64,000 nt of DNA from JAJXUB01 sp047974805 (GTDB taxonomy: Bacteria; Actinomycetota; Actinomycetes; Actinomycetales; Dermatophilaceae): positions 1-64,000 of the forward strand of contig JBKECS010000011.1 in the NCBI GenBank assembly GCA_047974805.1, written 5' to 3'. This document shows, piece after piece, positions 50,784 through 58,796 of this stretch. The translations under genes were made by a program, and so were the position numbers. Below the pieces are notes generated by a model that had not been told where the DNA came from, searched no databases, and saw nothing but the letters and a program-made list of their open reading frames with translations. Positions within the stretch are counted from its first letter, which is position 1. Each line of letters begins with the position of its first letter.

Positions 50784-51269
50784 GTGAGCACCCGACGCGC
50801 CGTTTGCCCCGGCTCCTTCGACCCAGTGACGTTGGGACACGCCGACATCTTCCGCCGTGCCGCGGTGCTGTTCGATGAATTGGTTATTGCGGTCCTGCAG
50901 AACCCGGCGAAGGCGGGCACCTTCACGGTCGAGGAGCGGGTCGCCTTCGTCCGTGAGGTCACGGCGGATTTGCCAGGCGTGTCCGTGACCGCCTCCCGGG
51001 ACCGGCTGCTCGTGGACCTGTGCCAGGAGCTTGACGCCAACGTGATGATCAAGGGCGTGCGTGGCAGCGCCGACTACGAGTACGAACTGCCGATGGCTCA
51101 GATGAACCGTCATCTGACCGGGGTGGAAACGCTCTTCCTCCCGGCGGACCCGAGGTTCGCCCATGTGAGCAGTTCCCTGATCAAGGAAGTCGTTCGCTAC
51201 GGCGGGGACGTGAGCGGGTTGGTCCCCGAACCCGTCCGACAGGGGCTCGTTGATCGCCTGGCCCCCTGA
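50784..51269 (+). CDS. coaD: Phosphopantetheine adenylyltransferase
   Basis: CoaD transfers AMP from ATP to 4'-phosphopantetheine in coenzyme A synthesis. The 161-residue hexameric enzyme shows PGSFDPVTLGHADI (residues 9-22, T/HxGH at 16-19), the LIVAVLQNPAKAG-like strand near 34, VMIKGVRGSADYEYELPMAQ near 86-105 and ISSSLIKEVVRYGGD-like SSSLIKEVVRYGGDV near 129. Length is standard. It appears to have its own leaderless promoter inside the PhzF gene end. Confidence 0.95.
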   Translation: MSTRRAVCPGSFDPVTLGHADIFRRAAVLFDELVIAVLQNPAKAGTFTVEERVAFVREVTADLPGVSVTASRDRLLVDLCQELDANVMIKGVRGSADYEYELPMAQMNRHLTGVETLFLPADPRFAHVSSSLIKEVVRYGGDVSGLVPEPVRQGLVDRLAP

Positions 51270-51302
51270 GCCAGACCCGTGTCGTCAGCCACCGCGGTCG
51301 TT

Positions 51303-51331
51303 TTGGGCACAGGCGTCAAAGCCGGTAATCT
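51303..51331 (+). promoter_or_regulatory. Candidate promoter of the yceD-rpmF-rnc operon
   Basis: TTGGGC (51303-51308) and TAATCT (51326-51331) are spaced 17 nt in the 125-bp gap after coaD. A small GTTCG/CGAAC hairpin (about 51346-51361) lies in the leader. Confidence 0.4.
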
Positions 51332-51394
51332 TGTGAGTCGGTCTTCGTTCGTTCGCACGAACCAACCCCTCAACGGAATCCAACTGCAACGCCC

Positions 51395-51970
51395 ATGACA
51401 CGACTCGATCCACGCGCGCCTCTGGTCATCGACACCAGAGACGTCGGCCATCGTCCCGGTGCCATGGTTGAAATGCACCGGACCGTCGAGGCACCGCCCG
51501 ACCTCGGCACCGATGTCATCAGGATCGCGGCAGGTGAGCCCATAGAGCTCGACCTGCGCCTGGAATCGGTGGTTGAGGGAGTGCTGGTGACCGGGGAGGT
51601 TCAGGCGAACGCGGTCGGCTCGTGCGTACGCTGTCTGGAATCGGTCACGTTGTCTGTAGACGCTCGATTCCAGGAATTGTTCGCTTGGCCCAACCGGGCG
51701 GAGCATCACCGTGAGGTGGGCGCCGATGACGATGCTGAGCCGTACCGGATGGAGGGCGACTTGATCGACCTCGAGCCGGTGTTGCGTGACACGGTGGTGC
51801 CTGCACTACCGTTCCAACCGGTGTGCCGGGAGGAGTGTCAGGGCCTGTGCTCCGAATGTGGAGTGGTGCTGACAGACCATCCGGAGCACCAACATGAGCA
51901 GATCGACCCCCGATGGTCGGCGCTGGCCACCCTGGCGGGCCCGACCGCCACCAACGAGAAGAGGAACTGA
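51395..51970 (+). CDS. YceD/DUF177 family protein
   Basis: The 191-residue protein has the DUF177 core (ELDLRLESVVEGVLVTGEVQ near residue 50, then SCVRCLE) and the cysteine set C..C near 76 and CREECQGLCSECG near 145 that probably binds metal. YceD-type proteins are tied to 23S rRNA accumulation and are almost always encoded just before rpmF, as here. The stop is one base before the rpmF GTG. An acidic insertion (GADDDAEPYRMEGDLIDLEP) sits near residue 110. Confidence 0.88.
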   Translation: MTRLDPRAPLVIDTRDVGHRPGAMVEMHRTVEAPPDLGTDVIRIAAGEPIELDLRLESVVEGVLVTGEVQANAVGSCVRCLESVTLSVDARFQELFAWPNRAEHHREVGADDDAEPYRMEGDLIDLEPVLRDTVVPALPFQPVCREECQGLCSECGVVLTDHPEHQHEQIDPRWSALATLAGPTATNEKRN

Positions 51971-51971
51971 C

Positions 51972-52166
51972 GTGGCTGTCCCGAAGCGGAAGATGTCCCG
52001 CTCCAACACCCGCTCGCGCCGCGCCAACTGGAAGGCCACGGCGACGCCGCTGGTGGCGTGCCCGACCTGCAAGCAGCCCAAGCAGGCCCATATCGCTTGC
52101 CCGTCGTGCGGCACCTACAACGGTCGGCGCTACGCCGAGGCCGAGCGCGCCGAACACCAGGCCTGA
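51972..52166 (+). CDS. rpmF: 50S ribosomal protein L32 (zinc-ribbon form)
   Basis: The 64-residue basic protein begins AVPKRKMSRSNTRSRRANW and has a zinc ribbon C30/C33 (ACPTC) and C43/C46 (ACPSC). GTG 51972 follows GAGGAAC, and the upstream open frame lies in yceD. The rnc gene follows 13 nt later. Confidence 0.95.
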   Translation: MAVPKRKMSRSNTRSRRANWKATATPLVACPTCKQPKQAHIACPSCGTYNGRRYAEAERAEHQA

Positions 52167-52179
52167 CCCTCCGCCAGCC

Positions 52180-52929
52180 ATGCGGGGCAATGGCGGGGAC
52201 GCAGTTCGGCCGGTCGCCGACCTAGCCGAATATCTCGATGGGGTCACCAGTGCACGAGTCGACCATGACCTCCTTCAGCGTGCCCTAACCCACCGCTCCT
52301 ACGCCTACGAGGCCGGCGGCATACCGCACAACGAGCGGCTGGAATTCCTCGGGGACTCCGTGCTCGGGATCGTGGTCACCGACCACTTGTACCGGGTGCA
52401 CCCGGACCTCACCGAGGGGCGGCTGGCCAAGCTGCGTGCGGCGACGGTCAACATGCGCGCCCTAGCTGGGGTGGCTCGCACTATCGGGCTAGGGGACTAC
52501 CTCCATCTGGGCCGTGGCGAACAAGCGACCGGAGGCCGAGATAAGGACTCCATCCTCGCCGACACGACCGAGGCGGTCATCGGCACGATCTACCTGTCCT
52601 GCGGCATGGCGGCAGCGGCCCAGGTCATCCACTCCCTGCTCGATCCGGTGATGACCGCCTCGGCGGACCTCGGTGCCGCACTGGACTGGAAGACCTCCAT
52701 TCAGGAGATCGCCTCCGAGCTCGGCCTCGGGTCGCCGACCTACAACGTGGAGAACGAAGGACCGGAGCACGCCAAGACCTTCACGGCGACCGTCGTCATC
52801 GGTGGTGCCGGCTACGGGCGCGGCATTGGACGGACCAAGAAGGACGCCGAGCAGCAGGCAGCCGAAGAGGGCTGGCGAGCGCTGCGGATCGAGCACGGAT
52901 TGTCTGCTGAGCCCGACCCCCATGGCTGA
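52180..52929 (+). CDS. rnc: Ribonuclease III
   Basis: RNase III cuts double-stranded RNA in rRNA and mRNA maturation. The 249-residue protein has the signature NERLEFLGDSVLG (residues 51-63, with catalytic E and D), the second acidic site in DKDSILADTTEAVIGTIYLS near 125 and a C-terminal dsRNA-binding domain (DWKTSIQEIASE near 170, GIGRTKKDAEQQAAEEGW near 220). ATG 52180 is the first good start after rpmF; longer frames overlap rpmF. rpmF-rnc-mutM order is conserved. Confidence 0.95.
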   Translation: MRGNGGDAVRPVADLAEYLDGVTSARVDHDLLQRALTHRSYAYEAGGIPHNERLEFLGDSVLGIVVTDHLYRVHPDLTEGRLAKLRAATVNMRALAGVARTIGLGDYLHLGRGEQATGGRDKDSILADTTEAVIGTIYLSCGMAAAAQVIHSLLDPVMTASADLGAALDWKTSIQEIASELGLGSPTYNVENEGPEHAKTFTATVVIGGAGYGRGIGRTKKDAEQQAAEEGWRALRIEHGLSAEPDPHG

Positions 52930-52954
52930 CCGGCAGTGACGAACGACGGCGGAC

Positions 52955-53839
52955 ATGCCTGAACTACCCGAGGTGGAAGTCGTCCGGCGCGGCCTGGTCG
53001 ATCACGTCGTCGGCCGTCGGATCGAGCATCTCGAGCTGCGCGGCGAACGGGTTGCCCGACGCCACCAGCCCGGGCCCGCGGATCTTGCTGCCCAGGTGGC
53101 GGGACGCCAGGTTGCTGCGGCACACCGGCGAGGCAAATATCTCTGGTTGGTCCTGACAGCGGATGAGGAGGAGGATCTGGCGCTGCTTATCCACCTGGGC
53201 ATGAGTGGGCAGCTGCTCGTCTCGCCTGCCGACGCTGCCGAGGAGAAGCATCTGCGGGCAAGCTTCACCTTCGCCGACGCCGGCCGGGATCTGCGGTTCG
53301 TCGATCAACGTACTTTCGGTGGTCTCGCCTTGTCGCCGCTACCCAACGCCGGCGGGGACGAGCGTGCCAGCGTCCCCACCGCTATCGCCCATATCGCCGC
53401 CGACCCGTTTGATCCGTGTTTTGATGCGGCGGCCACCGTTCGGCGGTTCCAAGCGTCCGCGAGCGCGGTCAAGCGGGTGATGCTGGACCAGCGGGTGGTC
53501 TCCGGCATCGGCAACATCTACGCGGACGAGGCGCTGTGGCGCGCCCGAATCCACGGTGAGCGGCCATCAGCCTCCCTGTCCCGAGCCTCGCTTGCCGGGC
53601 TGCTGCGGCATACCAAGGACGTCATGAGCGCGGCACTGGCGCAGGGGGGCACGAGTTTCGATGCGCTCTATGTCAATGTCAACGGTACCAGCGGCTATTT
53701 CGAGCGGTCGCTGGAGGCATACGGGCGGGCCGGTCGTCCGTGTAGCCGGTGCGGTACCCCCATCCGGCGGGTGTCCTTCATGAACCGCAGTTCCTACTTC
53801 TGTCCCCGGTGTCAGCGCGCCAGCCGGCCCCGCTCTTAG
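52955..53839 (+). CDS. mutM: Formamidopyrimidine-DNA glycosylase
   Basis: Fpg excises oxidised purines and nicks the strand by beta-delta elimination. The 294-residue protein begins PELPEVEVVRRGL, where Pro1 after Met removal and E3 are catalytic. It has K61 in RRGKYLWL, the H2TH region with RVVSGIGNIYADEALWRA near 185 and a terminal zinc finger CSRCG / FCPRC near 263-286. Length is typical. It is 25 bp after rnc and 10 bp before acyP, forming an operon. Confidence 0.95.
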   Translation: MPELPEVEVVRRGLVDHVVGRRIEHLELRGERVARRHQPGPADLAAQVAGRQVAAAHRRGKYLWLVLTADEEEDLALLIHLGMSGQLLVSPADAAEEKHLRASFTFADAGRDLRFVDQRTFGGLALSPLPNAGGDERASVPTAIAHIAADPFDPCFDAAATVRRFQASASAVKRVMLDQRVVSGIGNIYADEALWRARIHGERPSASLSRASLAGLLRHTKDVMSAALAQGGTSFDALYVNVNGTSGYFERSLEAYGRAGRPCSRCGTPIRRVSFMNRSSYFCPRCQRASRPRS

Positions 53840-53849
53840 GAACTCTCGT

Positions 53850-54170
53850 ATGCCACGCCTTCCCAACACACCCGCCGGGCCACCAAGCATTCAGCGAGTC
53901 ACCGTGTTCGTCCGCGGACGCGTGCAAGGCGTGGGGTTCCGCTGGTGGACTCGGACGATGGCGCTAGAACTGGGCCTGACCGGGCATGCCCGCAACACCG
54001 CCGACGGCCGGGTGGAAGTCGTAGCCGAAGGCTCCCGCCAGGGACTGGAGATCCTGTTGCAGCGGCTCGGTGAGTCCCCGTCCACCCAAAGACGGCCGGG
54101 ACGGGTCGAACTCATCTCCGCGCCACAGTGGGACGTGGCCCGCGGCGTCGAGAATTTCCTCGAACGATGA
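53850..54170 (+). CDS. acyP: Acylphosphatase
   Basis: The 106-residue enzyme has the acylphosphatase signature VRGRVQGVGFRWWTR (catalytic R31) and the second motif GHARNTADGRVEVVAEG with N49. It hydrolyses carboxyl-phosphate bonds such as in acetyl- or 1,3-bisphosphoglycerate. Position between mutM and smc is conserved in actinobacteria. The true start may be ATG 53850 or a later codon; the first 12 residues are Pro-rich and not conserved. Confidence 0.93.
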   Translation: MPRLPNTPAGPPSIQRVTVFVRGRVQGVGFRWWTRTMALELGLTGHARNTADGRVEVVAEGSRQGLEILLQRLGESPSTQRRPGRVELISAPQWDVARGVENFLER

Positions 54171-54224
54171 CCGATGGTCAAGACAGTGCGCTTTTCGGAG
54201 AGTGATCGTTCTTACGATGAGTCG

Positions 54225-54590
54225 ATGAGCGAAATCCCAGCTGTCGGCCCCGGGTCGGCGTCGACCGGTGTGGCCCCGGCGGAGGCCGGGATGCCCGACC
54301 AGACACCGGCGGAGCTGGTGTCCCTCAGGGCCAGCATCGACAACATCGACGCGGCCCTGATCCATCTGCTCGCGGAACGCTTCAAGTGCACCCAGGCGGT
54401 GGGGGAGCTCAAAGCTCGCCGCAACATGCCGCCGGCAGACCCTGGCCGGGAAGAGCGCCAAGTGGCTCGTCTGCGTTCGCTGGCACGCGAGGCCGGGCTC
54501 GATCCCGAGTTTGCCGAGAAGTTCATCAACTTCGTCATCGCCGAGGTGATCCATCACCACGAGGCCATCGCCGGCCGCCCTGACGCGTAG
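54225..54590 (+). CDS. Chorismate mutase, AroQ class
   Basis: The 121-residue protein carries the all-helical AroQ pattern: SLRASIDNIDAALIHLLAER (arginine and helix 1, near residue 34), FKCTQAVGELKARRNMPPAD near 54 with the catalytic KARR, then REERQVARLRSLAREAG and a helix ending VIAEVIHHH. It converts chorismate to prephenate for Phe/Tyr, and single-domain forms often pair with DAHP synthase. ATG 54225 is favoured over ATG 54174 because TACGAT (54213-54218) ends 6 nt before it, indicating leaderless expression. Confidence 0.88.
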   Translation: MSEIPAVGPGSASTGVAPAEAGMPDQTPAELVSLRASIDNIDAALIHLLAERFKCTQAVGELKARRNMPPADPGREERQVARLRSLAREAGLDPEFAEKFINFVIAEVIHHHEAIAGRPDA

Positions 54591-54632
54591 GGTGCGCGCC
54601 GCTCGCGGATGTTCACAAGTGAACCCTGAACT

Positions 54633-54696
54633 CCACCAGGGAAACTATTCCTTGCGAACCTCTGGCTTCCCACCTGAGGCGTAAAACCGGAGGTGG
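54633..54696 (+). repeat. Intergenic hairpin repeat, copy 2 (left arm degenerate)
   Basis: The sequence TTCCTTGCGAACCTCTGGCTTCCC is followed by the conserved tail CACCTGAGGCGTAAAACCGG and GGAGG, matching copies 1 and 3, but the left half of the stem has decayed. It sits in the 223-bp gap between the chorismate mutase gene and smc, which also holds a purine-rich GGGGGAGGGAGGG run (about 54694-54716) and a TAGGGT (54749-54754) that may start smc. Confidence 0.65.
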
Positions 54697-54813
54697 GGGA
54701 GGGAGGGGGGAGGGAGGCGACATCCCCGATCTGAGGCTGCCCCACGGGTAGGGTGAACGCCGACTACCGATCCATCGTGGCCGCGACCGGCCGGAAAAGA
54801 CCGTTCACCTGAC

Positions 54814-57800
54814 GTGTACCTCAAGACGCTCACCCTGAAGGGCTTCAAGTCTTTCGCCAGCGCCACGACGATGCGGCTTGAACCGGGGATCACCTGCATC
54901 GTCGGCCCGAATGGATCGGGCAAATCCAACGTCGTCGACGGACTGGCCTGGGTCATGGGCGAACAGGGCGCGAAGTCGCTGCGCGGCGGCAAGATGGAGG
55001 ATGTCATCTTCGGCGGGACCGCCGGCCGGCCCCCGTTGGGCCGCGCCGAAGTGTCCCTGACCATCGACAACACCGACGGCGCCCTGCCGATCGATTATGC
55101 CGAGGTCACAATCACTCGGACGATGTTCCGCAACGGCGGGTCGGAGTATGCCATCAACTCCACCCCATGCCGGTTGCTCGATGTCCAAGAACTGCTGTCC
55201 GACTCCGGCATCGGCCGGGAAATGCACGTCATCGTCGGCCAGGGACAACTCGACGCCGTTCTGCGCGCCACCCCCGAAGAGCGCCGAGGCTTCATCGAGG
55301 AAGCTGCCGGGGTGCTCAAGCACCGCAAACGCAAGGAACGGGCCCTGCGCAAGCTCGAGACGATGGAGGCCAACCTCACCCGGGTCACCGACCTCACCGG
55401 GGAGATTCGTCGCCAGCTGGGGCCCCTGGGCCGCCAGGCCGAAGCCGCCCGCCGAGCGGCCGTCATCCAAGCCGAGGCCCGCGACGCCCGATTGCGCCTC
55501 CTGGCCGACGACCTAGTCCAGTTGACCTCGACCCTGGCTCAAGAGGTCGCCGACGAGACCGCGCTCATCGCCCGCCGTACCGAGCTGGAAAACACCGTCG
55601 TCGCGTTGCGTGGACAGCTGCGTTCCGCCGAGGATGAGGCTGCCGCCGCCCAGCCGATGCTTACCGCGGCGGCGGACCGCTGGGTCCGGTTCCGGTCGCT
55701 GGTGGATCGGCTGGACTCCACCGCCCGCCTGGCCGCCGACCGCGTCCGGTTGCTCTTTCGGGACGAGCAGGAGGAAGACACGGCCGGAAGAGACCCGCAA
55801 CAGCTACGCGCCCAAGCCGAACAGGCCCGCGCCGCGGAGCAGGACCTGCTCACTGCGATCGACGCGATCACCGCCGAGGTCTCGCAAGCGGTCACCGCCC
55901 GAACCGCCGCCGAGCAGGCGTATGCGACCGAGCAGGACCGAATCGCCCAGATGACCCGGGCCGCGGCCGACCGACGTGAAGGGATTGCCACCCTCGCCGG
56001 CCAGGTGGCCTCACGACGCAGCCGGATCGAGACTCGGGAAGCGGAGATCGCCCGCCTGCAGGGGGCTGTGCAGGCCGCACTGGATCGGGCCGCTGAGCAC
56101 GAACGGGACTTCGCCAAACTCGAGGCAACCGTCGCCACCGACGAAGAGGGTGAGGAGGACCTCGACGGCATCCACGAGGCTGCGCTAAGCCGCGCCGAGT
56201 CCGCCAAGGCAGCCGTCGACGCGCTCATGGAGGAGGAACGCGAGGCCGATCGTGACCGCTCGGCGGCCATAGCCCGGGTAGAGGCCCTTCAATTGACCTT
56301 GCGGCGACAGGACGGCGCAGCCGCCCTGCTCGCCACCGCCGAAGCCCACGGAATCCTGGGGCCCGTGGCCGAGCTGTTGAACGTCGAGACCGGCTTCGAG
56401 GCTGCGGTGGCCGCTGCGCTGGGCTGGGCCGGCGATGCGCTCGCCGTGGATTCGGCCGGCTCGGCCCGCTCGGCGGTGGCATCCCTGCGTGCCCGTGACT
56501 CAGGCCGGGCGGACCTGCTCGTGGCCGCCACGGCCCAGGCGCATGATCGTGCCTCCTGGGGCGTCCTGCCGGCCGGGGCGCGCTGGGCCGTTGATGTCGT
56601 CGGAGCCGATCCCCGGATCGAGCCTGCGGTACGCCAGCTGCTGGCCCGCGTCGCCATCGTGCCCGACCCGGCCCGTGCCGCCGAGGTGGTCGATCGCGGT
56701 GAAGGCCTCACGGCGGTGACCAGCGATGGCGACGTCTTCGGGCCGGGATTCGTCCGTGGCGGCAGCCAAGGTGCCGACAGCGTCATCGAATTGCAAGCCG
56801 CCCTGGACGCGGCCAACGCTGCGGCCGCTGCGGCCACGGCGCGCGGGGAGCAGGCACGGTTCGCCCTCGTGTCTGCCCGGGAAGAGGCTGCCACGGCGAC
56901 CGGCGCCGTCGAGGCAGCACTCGAGGCCCTGCACCAGTCGGATGCGAGAATGGCGGCCGTCGCCGAGCACCTGGGCTCCCTTGGCTCGGGTGCCCGCAAC
57001 GCCAAGTCCGAGGCGGAGCGGCTCTCGGGCAACATCGCCGCAGCCACCGCCGCCCTGGCCACCGACCAGTCCGAACTGACCGCTTTGGCCGATCGGCTCG
57101 AGCGCGCGGTCTCCCAGCCAGGGGAGATCGAGGAGCCGTCCACGCAGGAACGGGACCGGTTGGAGATCGAGGCAAGCCGGGCGAGAACCGCTGAGACTGA
57201 GATCAGGTTGAGCCTGCGCACCCAAGAGGAGCGCGCGCGGTCGCTTCGCACCCGGGCGGAATCCCTTGAGGGGGCAGCGCGCAACGAGCTTGCCGCGCGG
57301 GAACGCCTGAGGGAACGGCGCGAGCGGCGAGTCCGCGAGCGTGAGGTGGCCGCCGCGGTCGCCGCGGCAGCTACCTACGGGGTCGGGCGAGCTCAGGCCG
57401 GACTGGCCGCGGCGCATATCGCGCGCGACAATGCCGACCAGGCCCGGCAGCACCGCGAGACCACCATGGCCGGCATCCGCACCGACCTGACGTCAGCGCA
57501 GGACGAACTGGCCGAACTGACCGATTCGGTGCACCGTGACGAAGTGGCCCGCGCGGCGCAATTCGCCCGGATCGAACAACTACAGGCCAAAGCCATCGAA
57601 GAGCTCGGCATCGACCCCGAGACGCTTACGACCGAGTACGGACCCGACACGTTCGTGCCCTACATTCCCGGCCCCGACGAGCCCAGCGACCCCGACCAGG
57701 TACCTGAGCCCACGGCATACGTGCGCGAGGAGCAGGAGAAGCGTCTGCGCCGAGCCGAGCGCGGCCTGAGCGCACTAGGACGGGTCAACCCGCTGGCGCT

Positions 57801-58431
57801 GGAAGAGTTCGCAGCCTTGGAGGAGCGACACAAGTTCCTCACCGAGCAACTGGAAGACCTGCGGCGGTCCAAGGAGGACCTGCTCGACATCGTCCGTGAG
57901 GTCGACACCCGGGTCCAACAGGTTTTCGGAGAGGCATTCGCCGACACGGCCGTGCAGTTCGAGCGGGTCTTCGAGCGGCTCTTTCCCGGCGGGGAGGGCC
58001 GGATCTTCCTCACCGACCCGGACGACCTGCTGACCACCGGCATCGAAGTCGAGGCCCGGCCACCGGGCAAGAAGGTCAAACGGCTTTCCCTGCTCTCCGG
58101 CGGTGAGCGGTCCTTGGTCGCGGTCGCCCTGCTCGTGGCCATCTTCAAGGCCCGACCCAGCCCCTTCTACATCATGGACGAGGTGGAGGCGGCCCTAGAC
58201 GACACCAACCTCGGACGGCTCATCACCTTGTTCGAGGAGCTGCGCGACTCCAGCCAGCTCATCGTCATCACCCACCAAAAGCGCACCATGGAGGTGGCCG
58301 ACGCACTGTATGGCGTGAGCATGCGCGGCGATGGCGTGACAACCGTTGTCTCCCAACGTATTCGCGATCTCGCCGACGACACACCGAACACGCGTCGATT
58401 TGATCGAACCCCGTCGGTGAGCGAGGCTTAG
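54814..58431 (+). CDS. smc: Chromosome segregation ATPase SMC
   Basis: The 1205-residue condensin protein has the N-terminal Walker A GPNGSGKSN (31-39) and DVIFGGTAGR near 64. Two long coiled coils flank a hinge around residues 500-660 (GFEAAVAAALGWAGDALAV near 528), and the C-terminal head carries the LSGGERSLVAVALL signature near 1094 and Walker B with D1122 in YIMDEVEAALDD. The coils are very Ala/Arg/Glu-rich. It compacts DNA with ScpA/ScpB (not in the window). The GTG 54814 start gives the usual MYLKTLTLKGFKSFA beginning. Confidence 0.97.
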   Translation: MYLKTLTLKGFKSFASATTMRLEPGITCIVGPNGSGKSNVVDGLAWVMGEQGAKSLRGGKMEDVIFGGTAGRPPLGRAEVSLTIDNTDGALPIDYAEVTITRTMFRNGGSEYAINSTPCRLLDVQELLSDSGIGREMHVIVGQGQLDAVLRATPEERRGFIEEAAGVLKHRKRKERALRKLETMEANLTRVTDLTGEIRRQLGPLGRQAEAARRAAVIQAEARDARLRLLADDLVQLTSTLAQEVADETALIARRTELENTVVALRGQLRSAEDEAAAAQPMLTAAADRWVRFRSLVDRLDSTARLAADRVRLLFRDEQEEDTAGRDPQQLRAQAEQARAAEQDLLTAIDAITAEVSQAVTARTAAEQAYATEQDRIAQMTRAAADRREGIATLAGQVASRRSRIETREAEIARLQGAVQAALDRAAEHERDFAKLEATVATDEEGEEDLDGIHEAALSRAESAKAAVDALMEEEREADRDRSAAIARVEALQLTLRRQDGAAALLATAEAHGILGPVAELLNVETGFEAAVAAALGWAGDALAVDSAGSARSAVASLRARDSGRADLLVAATAQAHDRASWGVLPAGARWAVDVVGADPRIEPAVRQLLARVAIVPDPARAAEVVDRGEGLTAVTSDGDVFGPGFVRGGSQGADSVIELQAALDAANAAAAAATARGEQARFALVSAREEAATATGAVEAALEALHQSDARMAAVAEHLGSLGSGARNAKSEAERLSGNIAAATAALATDQSELTALADRLERAVSQPGEIEEPSTQERDRLEIEASRARTAETEIRLSLRTQEERARSLRTRAESLEGAARNELAARERLRERRERRVREREVAAAVAAAATYGVGRAQAGLAAAHIARDNADQARQHRETTMAGIRTDLTSAQDELAELTDSVHRDEVARAAQFARIEQLQAKAIEELGIDPETLTTEYGPDTFVPYIPGPDEPSDPDQVPEPTAYVREEQEKRLRRAERGLSALGRVNPLALEEFAALEERHKFLTEQLEDLRRSKEDLLDIVREVDTRVQQVFGEAFADTAVQFERVFERLFPGGEGRIFLTDPDDLLTTGIEVEARPPGKKVKRLSLLSGGERSLVAVALLVAIFKARPSPFYIMDEVEAALDDTNLGRLITLFEELRDSSQLIVITHQKRTMEVADALYGVSMRGDGVTTVVSQRIRDLADDTPNTRRFDRTPSVSEA

Positions 58432-58434
58432 ACC

Positions 58435-58719
58435 ATGGTCGCGCTGGTGGTGGGGATGCTTTTTTGTGTGGTGTTGGCGGTCGTGGTCGTCGGACTGGTC
58501 GCCATCCCGGCACGGCGTCAAGGCCGCGACGTGCTCACCGCCCGCGGAGAAGACATCGTCGCGGCGGTGCGAGAGACCGCCTCCCGGGGGCACGGGACGA
58601 GCCAAGCTGCGCGTCCGGACCACAGCGCCACCCACGAGCAACCTCAGCTCGCAGCCGGCGACGCCGCCACCCGGAGCGACCCATCCCCAGCCGAACGTGA
58701 CACCCACCCGGTGAGCTGA
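58435..58719 (+). CDS. Small single-pass membrane protein
   Basis: The 94-residue protein has one transmembrane helix at residues 2-24 (ALVVGMLFCVVLAVVVVGLV), a short basic stop-transfer (PARRQGR) and a long polar, Pro/Ser/His-rich tail. ATG 58435 begins 3 nt after the smc stop codon, so it is likely co-translated with smc. It has no recognised family. Similar short proteins between smc and ftsY occur in actinobacteria from memory, but no function is known. Confidence 0.7.
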   Translation: MVALVVGMLFCVVLAVVVVGLVAIPARRQGRDVLTARGEDIVAAVRETASRGHGTSQAARPDHSATHEQPQLAAGDAATRSDPSPAERDTHPVS

Positions 58720-58796
58720 GCCCCAGGTCAGCATCCCCCGCCCCGGCGGTCGAGTGACGGACGCGCAGAACACGAGGCCGTGATGGGATGGGTCCC

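Noticed and set aside
54694..54716. G-rich GGGGGAGGGAGGG run as a regulatory G-quadruplex
   Set aside because: G-tracts are common at this GC content, and the run is simply the purine-rich edge of repeat copy 2; nothing links it to a gene.
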